A stretch of 44,544 nucleotides of DNA. Source: Fodinibacter sp045807225. GTDB taxonomy: Bacteria; Actinomycetota; Actinomycetes; Actinomycetales; Dermatophilaceae. Location of the stretch: the NCBI GenBank assembly GCA_045807225.1, contig JBJMHU010000049.1:1-44544 (forward strand), read 5' to 3'. A model generated the notes under the pieces. The model did not search any database. It was not told the origin of the DNA and saw only the letters and a program-made list of their open reading frames with translations. Below, piece by piece: positions 1 through 8,146 of this stretch. The position numbers and the translations under genes are program-made. Each line of letters starts with the position of its first letter. The first letter of the stretch is position 1.

Positions 1-181
1 TCCCGGTCACCGACTTGGCCACGGTGAACTGCGAGACGAGGGTCGGTTGCTCCGCTGCCACGGTCAGGCGCGATGGGTCCGGCGGTGGGGCGGCCGACGC
101 CAGTGGGGCGGTCCCCACCGCCAGGGCGACGACTGAGAGCGAGACGGCGGCGAAGCGGGCGGGAGCGGTGGAACGCGACAC
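1..181 (-). CDS. Secreted protein, N-terminal part only (cut by window edge)
   Basis: The frame starts at a GTG (179-181) with GGAGG four bases upstream and runs off the left edge. The first ~30 residues form a Sec signal peptide: a basic n-region (SRSTAPAR), a hydrophobic stretch (VSLSVVALAVGTAPLASA) and a likely cleavage site after ASA. The mature part begins with a Pro-rich segment and a short QFTVAKSVTG-like stretch. This start resembles the pro-region of some actinobacterial secreted subtilisin-like peptidases, but only about 60 residues are visible, so the family is not assignable. The gene diverges in neither direction from a neighbour: the next gene on the right is on the same strand, 148 bp upstream. 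Confidence 0.6.
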   Translation of the reverse strand, partial: MSRSTAPARFAAVSLSVVALAVGTAPLASAAPPPDPSRLTVAAEQPTLVSQFTVAKSVTG

Positions 182-329
182 GGAGCCTCCGGCGGGTCTG
201 GCCCGGACCCCTCCCGGGCTCACCTGGGGCGACGAAACAGTCCCCCGTCGCGCACGCTATACCGGGCGTCGTGCGCGAGAAATGGCCCGGTCGAGCCATG
301 GACTCGGTGTCCGTGACGCGGTATAAGCG

Positions 330-1508
330 TCAGCCTGCGGCGAAGTCGCCGACCAGGCGCTCCCACCGCTTCGGCTCGGTGTTCCACTCCGCGCAGTGTC
401 GGGCCCCGTGCCACTCCGCGAAGGTCACCAGGTCCGGCCGGGCCCGGGCCAGCTCGCGCGAGGGACCCCAGGGCACGAAGTCGTCGTTGGCGCTGTGGAT
501 GAGCAGCACCCGGTGGTGCAGCTCCGCACCGCGGTGGACCCAGTCGGTGAGGGCCAGGTCGACGCTCTCGTGCACGCCCACCAGCCGGTGTCCCCACCTG
601 CGCCGCATCATCGCCCGCGCCAGCGACCCGACGTGCGGAGGCACCCGGTGCGCCCGCGCGTGGTGGGCGAGCACGTCACCCCAGTCGATGACGGGGGCGT
701 CGAGCACCACCCGCGAGACCAGCGTCGACCAGGGTGAGCGGTCGAGCAGCTGCAGCACGATCGCCCCGCCCATCGACCAGCCCATCAGCAGCACCTCGGT
801 GGCGCCCCGGTCGACGGCGTGGCGCACGGCCGCCTCCACGTCGCGCCACTCGGACAACCCGAGGGCGTAGCGGCCGTCGGGCCCGGCGGGAACTCCCTCG
901 TCGTTGCGGTAGCTCGGCACCAGGCAGGTCCAGCCCTGCGCCAGCAGCGGCGGCATCGCGCGGATCGTCTCCTCACGCCGCGCCCCGCGGCCGTGCACCA
1001 GCACCGCCCAACGCTCCCCCGGCCCGTCGGGAGGGGGCACCACCCACGCCGGCATCGGGCCCAGCTCACCGGCATACGTGACGTGCTCGGTGGGCAGGTC
1101 CAGGCTCCGGTCCGGCGGTGCACCGTGGTAGTACGGGTTCCACCGCGCGCTGCCGGGAGCCAGGGAGCCGCGGTCGACACCGAGCAGCTCGCGCTCGACC
1201 GTGCCGGATGCCGGGTCGACCGCCAGGACGTCACCCACCCGCGCGTGGCCGAAGCCGCCGTCGGTCCAGAGCCCGTACCTCCCGGGCACCACCGTCTCGG
1301 GGGTGCTGCCCAGCAGCACGCTCGACGACCCTGCGGCGTGCACCACGACGTCGTCCGGGCGGTGCCGGTCGGGGGTGAGCACCCGCCGGGCGAACCAGGC
1401 GGCCGCAGCCACCGAGCCCGCTCCCGAGGCGACCGCGGTGGTGGCACCCACCGCCGCGCCCGCGACCACGGCACGCCGCGCGCGGCCGCCGGCCGGCCAC
1501 TCCGTCAC
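330..1508 (-). CDS. Alpha/beta hydrolase with N-terminal membrane segment
   Basis: 392 residues. An N-terminal hydrophobic stretch (~12-42, AVVAGAAVGATTAVASG...) is a membrane anchor or uncleaved signal. The C-terminal half is an alpha/beta hydrolase: an oxyanion-type VLVHGRG near 170, the nucleophile elbow GWSMGG with Ser245, an acid in SANDDFVP (~345) and His in GARHC (~372). It therefore has a complete Ser-Asp-His triad and is probably an envelope-associated esterase or peptidase-like hydrolase of unknown substrate. The GTG start overlaps the stop of the upstream ligase gene by 4 bp (GTGA), so the two are translationally coupled. A longer in-frame reading upstream of this GTG exists but lies inside the ligase gene and looks non-coding. 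Confidence 0.85.
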   Translation of the reverse strand: MTEWPAGGRARRAVVAGAAVGATTAVASGAGSVAAAAWFARRVLTPDRHRPDDVVVHAAGSSSVLLGSTPETVVPGRYGLWTDGGFGHARVGDVLAVDPASGTVERELLGVDRGSLAPGSARWNPYYHGAPPDRSLDLPTEHVTYAGELGPMPAWVVPPPDGPGERWAVLVHGRGARREETIRAMPPLLAQGWTCLVPSYRNDEGVPAGPDGRYALGLSEWRDVEAAVRHAVDRGATEVLLMGWSMGGAIVLQLLDRSPWSTLVSRVVLDAPVIDWGDVLAHHARAHRVPPHVGSLARAMMRRRWGHRLVGVHESVDLALTDWVHRGAELHHRVLLIHSANDDFVPWGPSRELARARPDLVTFAEWHGARHCAEWNTEPKRWERLVGDFAAG

Positions 1509-3667
1509 CCGGCGCCGCCGCTGAGCACCTCGGACAGGTCGTACGAGACCGGCTCGTCGAGCTGGTCGAAGGTGCAGTCGGCGGGGTCCTTGTCGGGACG
1601 CCACCGGGCGAACTGCGCGGTGTGTCGGAAGCGGATGCCCTCCATGTGGTCGTAGCGCACCTCGACGACCCGCTCGGGGCGCAGCGGGGTGAACGAGAGG
1701 TCCTTGCCGGCCGCCCACCGGCTGCCGGCGGCGTTCTGCGGGGTGCGGGTGCCCTCCTCCTGGCGGGCCCACGCCCACGGGTGGTCGTCGAAGTCGGTCA
1801 CCAGCGGCTGCAGCTCGTCGAACAGCTCCTTGCGGCGCGCCATCGGGAAGGCTCCGATGACGCCGACCGACAGCAGCTGGCCGTCTGCGTCGTGGATGCC
1901 GAGCAGCAACGACCCGATCAGGTCGTCACCGCTCTTGTGGGTGCGGTAGCCGGCGACCACGCAGTCGGCGGTGCGCTCGTGCTTGATCTTGGCCATCGTG
2001 CGCTTGTCGGGCTCGTAGGTGCCCTCGAGCTGCTTGGCCACCAGCCCGTCGAGCCCGGCCCCCTCGAACTCGGTGAACCACTCCGCCGCGACAGCCCGGT
2101 CGGTGGTCGCCGCCGTCAGGTGGATCGGCGCCTTCGCGCCGGCCAGCGCCTCCTCGAGCAGGGCCCGCCGCTCGCGGAACGGCCGCCCGGTGAGGTCGTC
2201 GTCGCCCAGGGCGAGCAGGTCGAAGGCCACGAACTGCGCCGGGGTCTCGACCGACAGCTTCTTCACGCGACTGGCGGCCGGGTGGATGCGCTGGCTGAGC
2301 AGCTCGAAGTCGAGACGGTCCTCCCCGGGGCGCACGACGATGATCTCGCCGTCCACCACACACTTCTCCGGGAGGTTGGCCAGCGCCGCCTCGACCACCT
2401 CGGGGAAGTAGCGGGTCATCGGCTTCTCGTTGCGGCTGCCGATCTCGACGAGGTCGCCCGAGCGGAAGATGATCGAGCGGAAGCCGTCCCACTTGGGCTC
2501 GAAGCTGACGTCCTGGCCCTCCAGCGCGGCGATCCCCTTGACCGCCTTGGCGAGCATCGGCGGCACCGGGGGCACGACCGGCATCCCCCAGCGCTCGCGC
2601 TCGGCGGCGTCACGCTCGGCCTTGGGTGCCATGTACTCGGCATCGGCCTTGTCGGTGCGTCGCTTGCTGGGCTGCACGCGCGGGGGCTCCCCCGGCATCT
2701 TGGGGTAGTCAGGCGGGAAGTTGAGCTCACCGAGCCCGCGCTCGTCGACGTCGCGCTGCCACAGTGCCAGCGCGCCGGCGACGTCACCCACGGAGTCGTC
2801 GATGGCGGCCCAGGCGTCGCCGCGGTCCTCGAGCACGTCGGGCACGGTGAGCACGGTGAAGTCGCCCGGGGCCACGGTGGTCAGCTCGGCCCAGGTGACC
2901 GGCATCGACACCGGTGCCCCGGGAAGCGGCCGCGGGCTGTAGGCCGAGGCGATGGTGCGGTCGCGGCAGGCCTGGTTGAAGTCGACGAAGATGCGCTCGC
3001 CGCGCTCCTCCTTCCACCACGAGGTGGTGACCAGGTCGGGCAGCCGGCGCTCGAGCTCGCGGGCGATGCCGATGACCCCGTGCCGCACGTCGAGGAACTC
3101 GTGCGTCGGAGCGACCCGCGCATAGACGTGCACACCCCGGTTGCCGCTGGTCTTGGCGAACGCGGTGAGCCCGATGCCGGCCATCACCTCGCGCAGCGCG
3201 AGCGCCGCCTCGACGGCGTCGGAGAAGGTGCGGCCGGGCTGGGGGTCGAGGTCGATGCGCAGCTCGTCGGGGTTGTCGTTGTCGGCCGTGCGCACCGGCC
3301 ACGGGTGGAACGTCACCGTGTTCATCTGCACCGCCCACACGGCGGTCGCCACCTCGTCGAGCACGAGCTGGGCGTGCCGGCGCCCGCTGGGGTAGCGGCA
3401 CGACACCGTGCGCACCCAGCCGGGCATCCCCTTGGGCGGGTTCTTCTGGTAGAACTCCTCGCCCTCGATGCCGTCGGGGAAGCGCTGCAGCGTGACCGGC
3501 CGGTCGCCGATGTGGTGCAGCAACGGGTCGCCCACTGCGACGACGTAAGCGGCGAGGTCGCCCTTGGTGATGCCGGCGTCGGGCCACATGACCCGGTCGG
3601 GGCTGCTCAGGCGCACCTCACGCGGGCCGTCGGGCCCCTCGACCTCCAGCACCTGTGCGTCCGCCAT
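1505..3667 (-). CDS. ligC: Fused Prim-Pol (LigD-Pol family) and ATP-dependent DNA ligase (LigC type)
   Basis: 720 residues in two modules. Residues 1-~300 are a LigD-type polymerase/primase (AEP) domain with the metal-binding Asp pair in RIDLDPQPG (Asp139, Asp141) and the HAQLVLDE region around 98. Residues ~366-720 are an ATP-dependent DNA ligase: motif I is FEPKWDGFR with nucleotidyl Lys392, followed by VVDGEIIV, AFDLLALGDDD, GLDGLVAK and KIKHERTADCVVAGYR. The ligase module resembles mycobacterial LigC rather than the LigD ligase domain, and no 3'-phosphoesterase domain is present. In mycobacteria Prim-PolC and LigC are separate adjacent genes reported to cooperate in gap-filling excision repair; here they are one chain. 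The ATG (3665-3667) sits 6 nt after a TAGGCT -10 box, so the mRNA is probably leaderless. Confidence 0.93.
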   Translation of the reverse strand: MADAQVLEVEGPDGPREVRLSSPDRVMWPDAGITKGDLAAYVVAVGDPLLHHIGDRPVTLQRFPDGIEGEEFYQKNPPKGMPGWVRTVSCRYPSGRRHAQLVLDEVATAVWAVQMNTVTFHPWPVRTADNDNPDELRIDLDPQPGRTFSDAVEAALALREVMAGIGLTAFAKTSGNRGVHVYARVAPTHEFLDVRHGVIGIARELERRLPDLVTTSWWKEERGERIFVDFNQACRDRTIASAYSPRPLPGAPVSMPVTWAELTTVAPGDFTVLTVPDVLEDRGDAWAAIDDSVGDVAGALALWQRDVDERGLGELNFPPDYPKMPGEPPRVQPSKRRTDKADAEYMAPKAERDAAERERWGMPVVPPVPPMLAKAVKGIAALEGQDVSFEPKWDGFRSIIFRSGDLVEIGSRNEKPMTRYFPEVVEAALANLPEKCVVDGEIIVVRPGEDRLDFELLSQRIHPAASRVKKLSVETPAQFVAFDLLALGDDDLTGRPFRERRALLEEALAGAKAPIHLTAATTDRAVAAEWFTEFEGAGLDGLVAKQLEGTYEPDKRTMAKIKHERTADCVVAGYRTHKSGDDLIGSLLLGIHDADGQLLSVGVIGAFPMARRKELFDELQPLVTDFDDHPWAWARQEEGTRTPQNAAGSRWAAGKDLSFTPLRPERVVEVRYDHMEGIRFRHTAQFARWRPDKDPADCTFDQLDEPVSYDLSEVLSGGAG

Positions 3668-3673
3668 GCGGCG

Positions 3674-3679
3674 AGCCTA
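3674..3679 (-). promoter_or_regulatory. -10 box (TAGGCT) for a leaderless transcript of the Prim-Pol/ligase gene
   Basis: Read on the minus strand, TAGGCT is followed by six bases and then the ATG at 3667. No Shine-Dalgarno sequence lies between them. This spacing is typical of leaderless actinobacterial mRNAs. No convincing -35 is visible. Confidence 0.5.
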
Positions 3680-3770
3680 ACGACGTGGGCCGACGGCCGG
3701 CATCCGACGCAGAGGGGGAGCCCTTCTTTCGGAGTTCTATCGCGCTGTCGAGGTCGGGAACTCTCGAGCA

Positions 3771-3789
3771 CCTGCCGCTGTTGGGCAGG
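3771..3789 (+). promoter_or_regulatory. Hairpin overlapping the msrB ribosome binding site
   Basis: CCTGCC (3771-3776) and GGCAGG (3784-3789) can pair around a 7-nt loop directly before the ATG at 3792. The right arm overlaps the only Shine-Dalgarno-like sequence (GGCAGGA). The stem could limit ribosome access, or the real start may be the ATG at 3798. No experimental support is visible. Confidence 0.3.
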
Positions 3790-3791
3790 AC

Positions 3792-4235
3792 ATGACGATG
3801 AAGCCGACCGACCGTTCCTACGCCGTCGACCGCACCGAGGAGGAGTGGAAGGCCTCCCTGTCGCCGCAGGAGTACGCCGTGCTCCGCCAGGCGGGCACCG
3901 AGCGCCCCTACACGGGCGAGTACACCGACGCCAAGACCGTCGGCACCTACGCCTGTCGTGCCTGCGGTGCCGAGCTGTTCACGTCCGAGACCAAGTTCGA
4001 CAGCCACTGCGGGTGGCCGTCGTTCTTCTCGCCGCTGGCCGGCGAGTCGGTCGAGCTGCTCGAGGACCGCTCGCTGCCGGGCCGCCCGCGCACCGAGGTG
4101 CGCTGCGCCACCTGCGGCAGCCACCTGGGTCACGTCTTCGAGGGCGAGGGCTACGACACGCCCACCGACCAGCGCTACTGCATCAACTCGATCAGCCTGA
4201 CCCTGCACCCGGCCGGCGGCGCCCCGAACGCCTGA
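3792..4235 (+). CDS. msrB: Peptide-methionine (R)-S-oxide reductase MsrB
   Basis: 147 residues, the usual length of a free-standing MsrB, which reduces methionine-R-sulfoxide in oxidised proteins in the cytoplasm. The structural zinc site is two CxxC pairs: Cys55/Cys58 (CRAC) and Cys105/Cys108 (CATC). The substrate pocket motif is CGWPSFF (73-79), and the catalytic Cys130 lies in RYCINS. Cys73 may act as a resolving residue. There is no signal peptide. ATGs at 3792 and 3798 are both possible starts; the first is used here. The gene diverges from the DNA-repair gene at 1505-3667 across a 124-bp spacer and converges on the gene at 4261-4833. Confidence 0.96.
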   Translation: MTMKPTDRSYAVDRTEEEWKASLSPQEYAVLRQAGTERPYTGEYTDAKTVGTYACRACGAELFTSETKFDSHCGWPSFFSPLAGESVELLEDRSLPGRPRTEVRCATCGSHLGHVFEGEGYDTPTDQRYCINSISLTLHPAGGAPNA

Positions 4236-4260
4236 CTCCCCGGTCGCCGGACCACCCGGG

Positions 4261-4833
4261 TCAGTGCCGCCAGGCCGGGTCGCGGCCGATGAAGCCGAGC
4301 ATCCGGTCCTGAGCCGAGGCGTCGTCGGCCACCGGCACTCGCGGGCCGTACTGCCCCGACGACCGCAGGAGGTCGTCGAGGGGCGCCAGGCCCTCGAACA
4401 GCTGGGCGCACAGGTCCGGGTCGAGCGTGGCGTCCTGGCCGGTCGCCCGCGCGAGGTCCCAGGTGTGCATGAAGACGTCGGTCGTGTAGAACCGGTCCAC
4501 CGCCTGGTCCAGCGGCAGGTCGCCGGTGTGGGGGTTGGTGAAGGACCGGCTCGCAGTCGCCGGGTCGTCGAGCACGGCCTGCACGGCATCCGCGTGCGAG
4601 CGCCAGGCGCCCACCGGGTCGTCGTCGACGGCCGGTCCCCCGGGCAGCCGGATGCCGCTGCCCCCGGCGAGGAAGCCGGGGAACCACCCGACGAGGTGCC
4701 GCACGACGTCGCGCGCGACCCAGGCCGGCACGGGGGTGGGGACGTCCCAGTCGTCCGTGCCGGTGACGAGCTCGGTGAACCGGCCGGCGACGGCCCGGTG
4801 CCGGTCGGGGGGGTCGGTCGGGATGCCGGTCAC
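4261..4833 (-). CDS. Mycothiol-dependent/DinB-fold protein (TIGR03086-like)
   Basis: 190 residues. The N-terminus carries features of the maleylpyruvate-isomerase/DinB four-helix fold: DRHRAVAGRFTELVTG, then WDVPTPVPAWVARDVVRHLVGW (~28-50) with its conserved His, and DVFMHTWDLARATGQD (~125-140), the second His-containing motif of TIGR03086-type actinobacterial proteins. Members bind a metal and are suspected or known to use mycothiol; the substrate here cannot be read from sequence. The GTG (4831-4833) has AAGGAGGA five bases upstream and overlaps the stop of the upstream phosphotransferase by 4 bp (GTGA), so the pair is translationally coupled. Confidence 0.8.
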   Translation of the reverse strand: MTGIPTDPPDRHRAVAGRFTELVTGTDDWDVPTPVPAWVARDVVRHLVGWFPGFLAGGSGIRLPGGPAVDDDPVGAWRSHADAVQAVLDDPATASRSFTNPHTGDLPLDQAVDRFYTTDVFMHTWDLARATGQDATLDPDLCAQLFEGLAPLDDLLRSSGQYGPRVPVADDASAQDRMLGFIGRDPAWRH

Positions 4834-5813
4834 GGTGGTCCTCCTTCGAGCACGGCCCGCAGGCCGGCACAAGCGGTGCGGCTGTCGTCGTCGTCGGTGT
4901 GCGGAGAGCGCAGCTCGGCGGCGAACGAGGCGACGTCGGCGAGGTCCCACCGCACCCGGTGGGCCTCGACGAGCCTCGCGTCGAGCCTACGGCCGGTGCG
5001 CTGCCGGTACGTGTCGAGGATGCCGAGGTCCTCCCCCGCCACCAGCCACACGTCGCGCTCGGGTGGGGCGAGCAGGCAGGTGTCCCAGTCGACGAGCACC
5101 ACCCCGGTGTGGGTGACGATCGTGTTGCCGCGGTGCGGCTCACCGTGGGTGATGACGAACTCGGCGGGGTCGGCGCGGGCCACGAGGCGCTGGTGGTGCT
5201 CCAGCAGCGCGCTCAGCCGGCCACGGCGGTCGACCACCAGCCGCCACGCCTCCTGCGAGAAGGGACCGGCGTCCCACGCTGCCCCCGGGTCGTCGAGCAG
5301 CGACCGCAGACCGGTGACGAGCGCGTGGCCGAGGTCGTCGCGGGCGGCGAGCTCCCGGCATCCGCTCGTGGTGTGCAGCTCGACCAGGCGGTCGAGCACC
5401 GCGTCGCGGTGTGCGGGGTCCTCGTACGGGCCCCAGCCGAAGGCGCGCCCCGCCACGTGCGGGTACACCGACAGCGCGTAGTCGTCGCCGACCCGCAGCA
5501 CGACCTCCCCGTCGTCCGTGCGCCGCGGCGCCACGACCCAGTCGAGACCGCTCTCGTGCAGCGCCGTCGCGGTGGCGAGGGCGCCGGTCAGCCGGGTGAG
5601 CGGCCCGGTCACCGGCTCGTCGGTGCCGGCCCGCCGGGTCCGGAGGTCGTCGGCCGTGGCGAACCACCGGCCGCCGCCGGCCACGCTGACCCACCAGTGG
5701 TGGCTGCCGAAGCCGACCGGGGCGTGCTCGACGGCCGTGACGTCGAGACCCCAGCCGCGACCCAGTGCCTCGCGCACCTCGTCGTCCGCGAGGTCGGCGG
5801 GCCGCGTGAACAC
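4830..5813 (-). CDS. Aminoglycoside-phosphotransferase-fold kinase
   Basis: 327 residues of the APH/choline-kinase superfamily. The catalytic loop reads THGEPHRGNT (~225-234) where the classical Brenner motif is HGDxHxxN, so the usual catalytic Asp position is Glu. The metal-binding motif VDWDT follows at ~243-247. Glu at this position is common in actinobacterial homologues, so the protein is not necessarily inactive. The substrate is unknown and nothing indicates antibiotic resistance. The GTG (5811-5813) lies 6 nt after a TAGGTT box, suggesting an independent leaderless start even though hemQ ends only 39 bp upstream. Confidence 0.82.
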   Translation of the reverse strand: MFTRPADLADDEVREALGRGWGLDVTAVEHAPVGFGSHHWWVSVAGGGRWFATADDLRTRRAGTDEPVTGPLTRLTGALATATALHESGLDWVVAPRRTDDGEVVLRVGDDYALSVYPHVAGRAFGWGPYEDPAHRDAVLDRLVELHTTSGCRELAARDDLGHALVTGLRSLLDDPGAAWDAGPFSQEAWRLVVDRRGRLSALLEHHQRLVARADPAEFVITHGEPHRGNTIVTHTGVVLVDWDTCLLAPPERDVWLVAGEDLGILDTYRQRTGRRLDARLVEAHRVRWDLADVASFAAELRSPHTDDDDSRTACAGLRAVLEGGPP

Positions 5814-5819
5814 CCGACG

Positions 5820-5825
5820 AACCTA
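5820..5825 (-). promoter_or_regulatory. -10 box (TAGGTT) before the phosphotransferase gene
   Basis: On the minus strand TAGGTT is followed by CGTCGG and the GTG start at 5813, with no ribosome binding site. It fits a leaderless promoter inside the hemY-hemQ transcription unit and would uncouple the two downstream genes from heme genes. Confidence 0.4.
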
Positions 5826-5852
5826 CCCAGCCGACGCCCCCGACACGTCCGC

Positions 5853-6578
5853 TCAGCGCTGTCGCTGCACCAGGGTGCGCACGGGCACGCGCGGGCCGGT
5901 GTAGAACGGCACCTCCTCGCGCACGTGCATCCGCGCCCGCGACGCGCGCAGCTCACGCATGAGGTCGACGATGCGGTGCAGCTCGTCGGCCTCGAACGCC
6001 AGGATCCACTCGTAGTCGTTGAGGGCGAACGAGGCGATGGTGTTCGCCCGAACGTCGGGGTACTCGCGGGCCATCTTCCCGTGCTCGACCAGCATGTCGC
6101 GGCGCTCCTGGTCGTCGATGAGGTACCAGTCGTACGACCGCACGAACGGGTAGACGCACACGTAGCCGCGCGGCTCCTCGTCGCTCATGAACGCCGGGAT
6201 GTGGCTCTTGTTGAACTCCGCCGGCCGGTGCAGCGCCGCCACCGACCACACCGGGTCGAGGTGCTGGCCGTAGTCGGTGCGCAGCAGCGCGTGGTAGGCC
6301 TCCTGCAGCGCCTCGATGGTCTCGGCGTGCCACCACACCATCACGTCGGCGTCCGCGCGCAGCCCCGCGACGTCGTAGGTGCCGCGCACCACCACGTCGC
6401 GCTCGGCGAGGTCGGTGAACAGCTCCTCGACCTCGGTGGCCAGGGCGTCGCGGTCCTCACCGGCGAGCGGCTCGGCGACGGCGAACACGGACCACATCGC
6501 GTAGCGGATGGTGTCGTTCACCTCGCGGATCTTCGCGGCGCCGGGCTTGGCGGGGGCGGTGCGGGTGGGCTCGCTCAT
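5853..6578 (-). CDS. hemQ: Coproheme decarboxylase HemQ (ChdC)
   Basis: 241 residues, chlorite-dismutase-like fold. HemQ performs the last step of the coproporphyrin-dependent heme pathway, oxidatively decarboxylating coproheme to heme b. Three catalytic residues of actinobacterial HemQ are present at the correct mutual spacing: a distal His126 (KSHIPAF), catalytic Tyr143 (VYPFVRS) and proximal heme-ligating His166 (VEHGKMA). They are offset by eight from the His118/Tyr135/His158 set known from Corynebacterium diphtheriae. The ATG (6576-6578) overlaps the hemY stop (ATGA), so the two are translationally coupled. There is no signal peptide; it is cytoplasmic. Confidence 0.96.
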   Translation of the reverse strand: MSEPTRTAPAKPGAAKIREVNDTIRYAMWSVFAVAEPLAGEDRDALATEVEELFTDLAERDVVVRGTYDVAGLRADADVMVWWHAETIEALQEAYHALLRTDYGQHLDPVWSVAALHRPAEFNKSHIPAFMSDEEPRGYVCVYPFVRSYDWYLIDDQERRDMLVEHGKMAREYPDVRANTIASFALNDYEWILAFEADELHRIVDLMRELRASRARMHVREEVPFYTGPRVPVRTLVQRQR

Positions 6579-8035
6579 GCGGGGGAGTCTCCTGTGCGGG
6601 GTGCGGTGGTGCTGAGGTGCTGGACCGTCGCGGCGGCGGCGCGGGTGGCCGAGGCGATGACGGCGGGGATGCCGACGCCGTCGTAGACCGCGCCGGCCAC
6701 CTCGACGCCGGGCAGGCGATCGACGTCGGCGCGGATGGCCGCGACCCGGTCGACGTGGCCGACGGCGTACTGCGGCAGGCCGCCGCCCCAGCGCTGCACG
6801 TGTGCATCGAGCACCGGGGGCAGCGGGCGGCCGAGGGCCTCCCCGAGCTCGGCGACGGCCACCGCCACCAGGTCGGCGTCGTCGCGCTGCAGGTCGGCCT
6901 CCTCGCGGGCCCGCCCGAACGACGCGCGCAGGTGCACGAGCTCGTCGGACAGCGCGTCGGTCCAGGCCCACTTGCGGAAGCTGAAGGTGCTCGCCTTGAT
7001 GGTGCGGCCCTCGACCGGCGGCACCAGGAAGCCGGAGCCGGTGAGCTCCTCGGTGCCCGCCCGGCGCACGGCGAGGGTGACGACCGCGCTCGATGCCGTC
7101 TCGATGCCGCCGAGCGTCTCGGCGGCGACGCCCGCGTGGGGCGCCAGCAGCCGGGCCGTCGGCGCCGGAGGCAGGCAGACGAGCACCGCATCGGCCTCGA
7201 CGACCTCCGGCGCGGCGGCGGAGCCGAGCACCACCCGCCAGCCGGTGGGCGTGCGCTGCAGCTCGCGGACGACCGCGCCGGTGCGCAGCGTGGCGCCACG
7301 CCGGGCGACGTCGTCGGCGACGAGCTCGGGCAGCCGCCCGACCCCCCCGGACAGGCCGATGAACGGCGGCCGAGGCGCCTGGGGTGCCCCGCTTCCGGGC
7401 TGGGATGCCGCGGGAGCCGCCGGTGCGGCCACCAGGCTCTCGCCACGGGTCGCGCGGGCCCACAGCACCGGCATCGTCGCCTGCATCGACAGCCGGCGCG
7501 CGTGGCCGGCGTAGACCCCGCCCAGCAGCGGCTCGACGAGCCGGTCGACGACGGCGGGCCCGAGCCGGGTCGCGACGTAGTCACCGACCGAGACGTCCTC
7601 GGCCGGCGCGCCACCGGGCCACGGCTGCTCGTCGGCCAGCCGCGCCACCTCGTCGTCGGTGAGGATGCCGCGCGCCGACTCCGGGTCGCTCGGCACCCCC
7701 ATCAGGGTGGCCCGGGGCAGCGGTCGCAGCGCTTCCCGGCTCCACACCGAGGCGGCGGTGGTCGCGGGGGTGACCAGCTCCGCATCCGCGCCGATCCGGG
7801 TGACCAGCTCGACGGCCTCGGGCCGCAGCGCCAGCACCGACTCGGCGCCGACGTCGACCAGGGGCCCGCCCACCGGCTCGCGGCGCAGCTTGCCGCCGAG
7901 GCGGTCGCTGCCCTCGAGCACGGTCACCTCCGCCGACGGCAGCGCTTCGAGCACGCTCAGCGCGGCCGAGAGGCCGGCGATGCCGCCGCCCACCACGACG
8001 ACGCGACACCGGGTGGGCACAGCCGGGACAGACAT
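6575..8035 (-). CDS. hemY: Coproporphyrinogen/protoporphyrinogen oxidase HemY (CgoX)
   Basis: 486 residues, FAD-dependent amine-oxidase-fold protein. The N-terminal dinucleotide motif VVVVGGGIAGLSAA (~11-24) and the following VLEGSDRLGGKLR and VDVGAESVLALRP blocks are typical of HemY/CgoX. The C-terminus has the FAD motif GVEVAGAVYDGVGIPAVIASA. In actinobacteria this enzyme oxidises coproporphyrinogen III to coproporphyrin III ahead of ferrochelatase and HemQ, which follows immediately. The ATG at 8033-8035 is chosen because the GxGxxG strand then starts about ten residues in; the upstream in-frame extension contains the terminator of the neighbouring gene. hemE lies about 10 kb away rather than adjacent. 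Confidence 0.94.
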   Translation of the reverse strand: MSVPAVPTRCRVVVVGGGIAGLSAALSVLEALPSAEVTVLEGSDRLGGKLRREPVGGPLVDVGAESVLALRPEAVELVTRIGADAELVTPATTAASVWSREALRPLPRATLMGVPSDPESARGILTDDEVARLADEQPWPGGAPAEDVSVGDYVATRLGPAVVDRLVEPLLGGVYAGHARRLSMQATMPVLWARATRGESLVAAPAAPAASQPGSGAPQAPRPPFIGLSGGVGRLPELVADDVARRGATLRTGAVVRELQRTPTGWRVVLGSAAAPEVVEADAVLVCLPPAPTARLLAPHAGVAAETLGGIETASSAVVTLAVRRAGTEELTGSGFLVPPVEGRTIKASTFSFRKWAWTDALSDELVHLRASFGRAREEADLQRDDADLVAVAVAELGEALGRPLPPVLDAHVQRWGGGLPQYAVGHVDRVAAIRADVDRLPGVEVAGAVYDGVGIPAVIASATRAAAATVQHLSTTAPRTGDSPA

Positions 8036-8088
8036 GTCGGCAAGCCTCTCACGGGGGCCCGACCCTCGACGCCCCGCCCGGTCATGCC

Positions 8089-8124
8089 GGCGGGGCCCGG
8101 CGCGCACGACGCCGGGCCCCCGCC
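8089..8124 (-). terminator. Terminator hairpin after the M28 peptidase gene
   Basis: GGCGGGGCCCGGCG (8089-8102) pairs with 8110-8124 through a 14-bp stem with one bulged base and a 7-nt loop. It lies just beyond the peptidase stop codon (8147) and before hemY. There is no U-tract, as is usual in actinobacteria. Confidence 0.65.
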
Positions 8125-8146
8125 TTGGTGGTGGCGGTGGTGCTGG

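Noticed and set aside
1622..4312. An 896-codon plus-strand frame opposite the Prim-Pol/ligase gene
   Set aside because: Shadow frame that also crosses the intergenic region and msrB out of frame; no recognisable domain.
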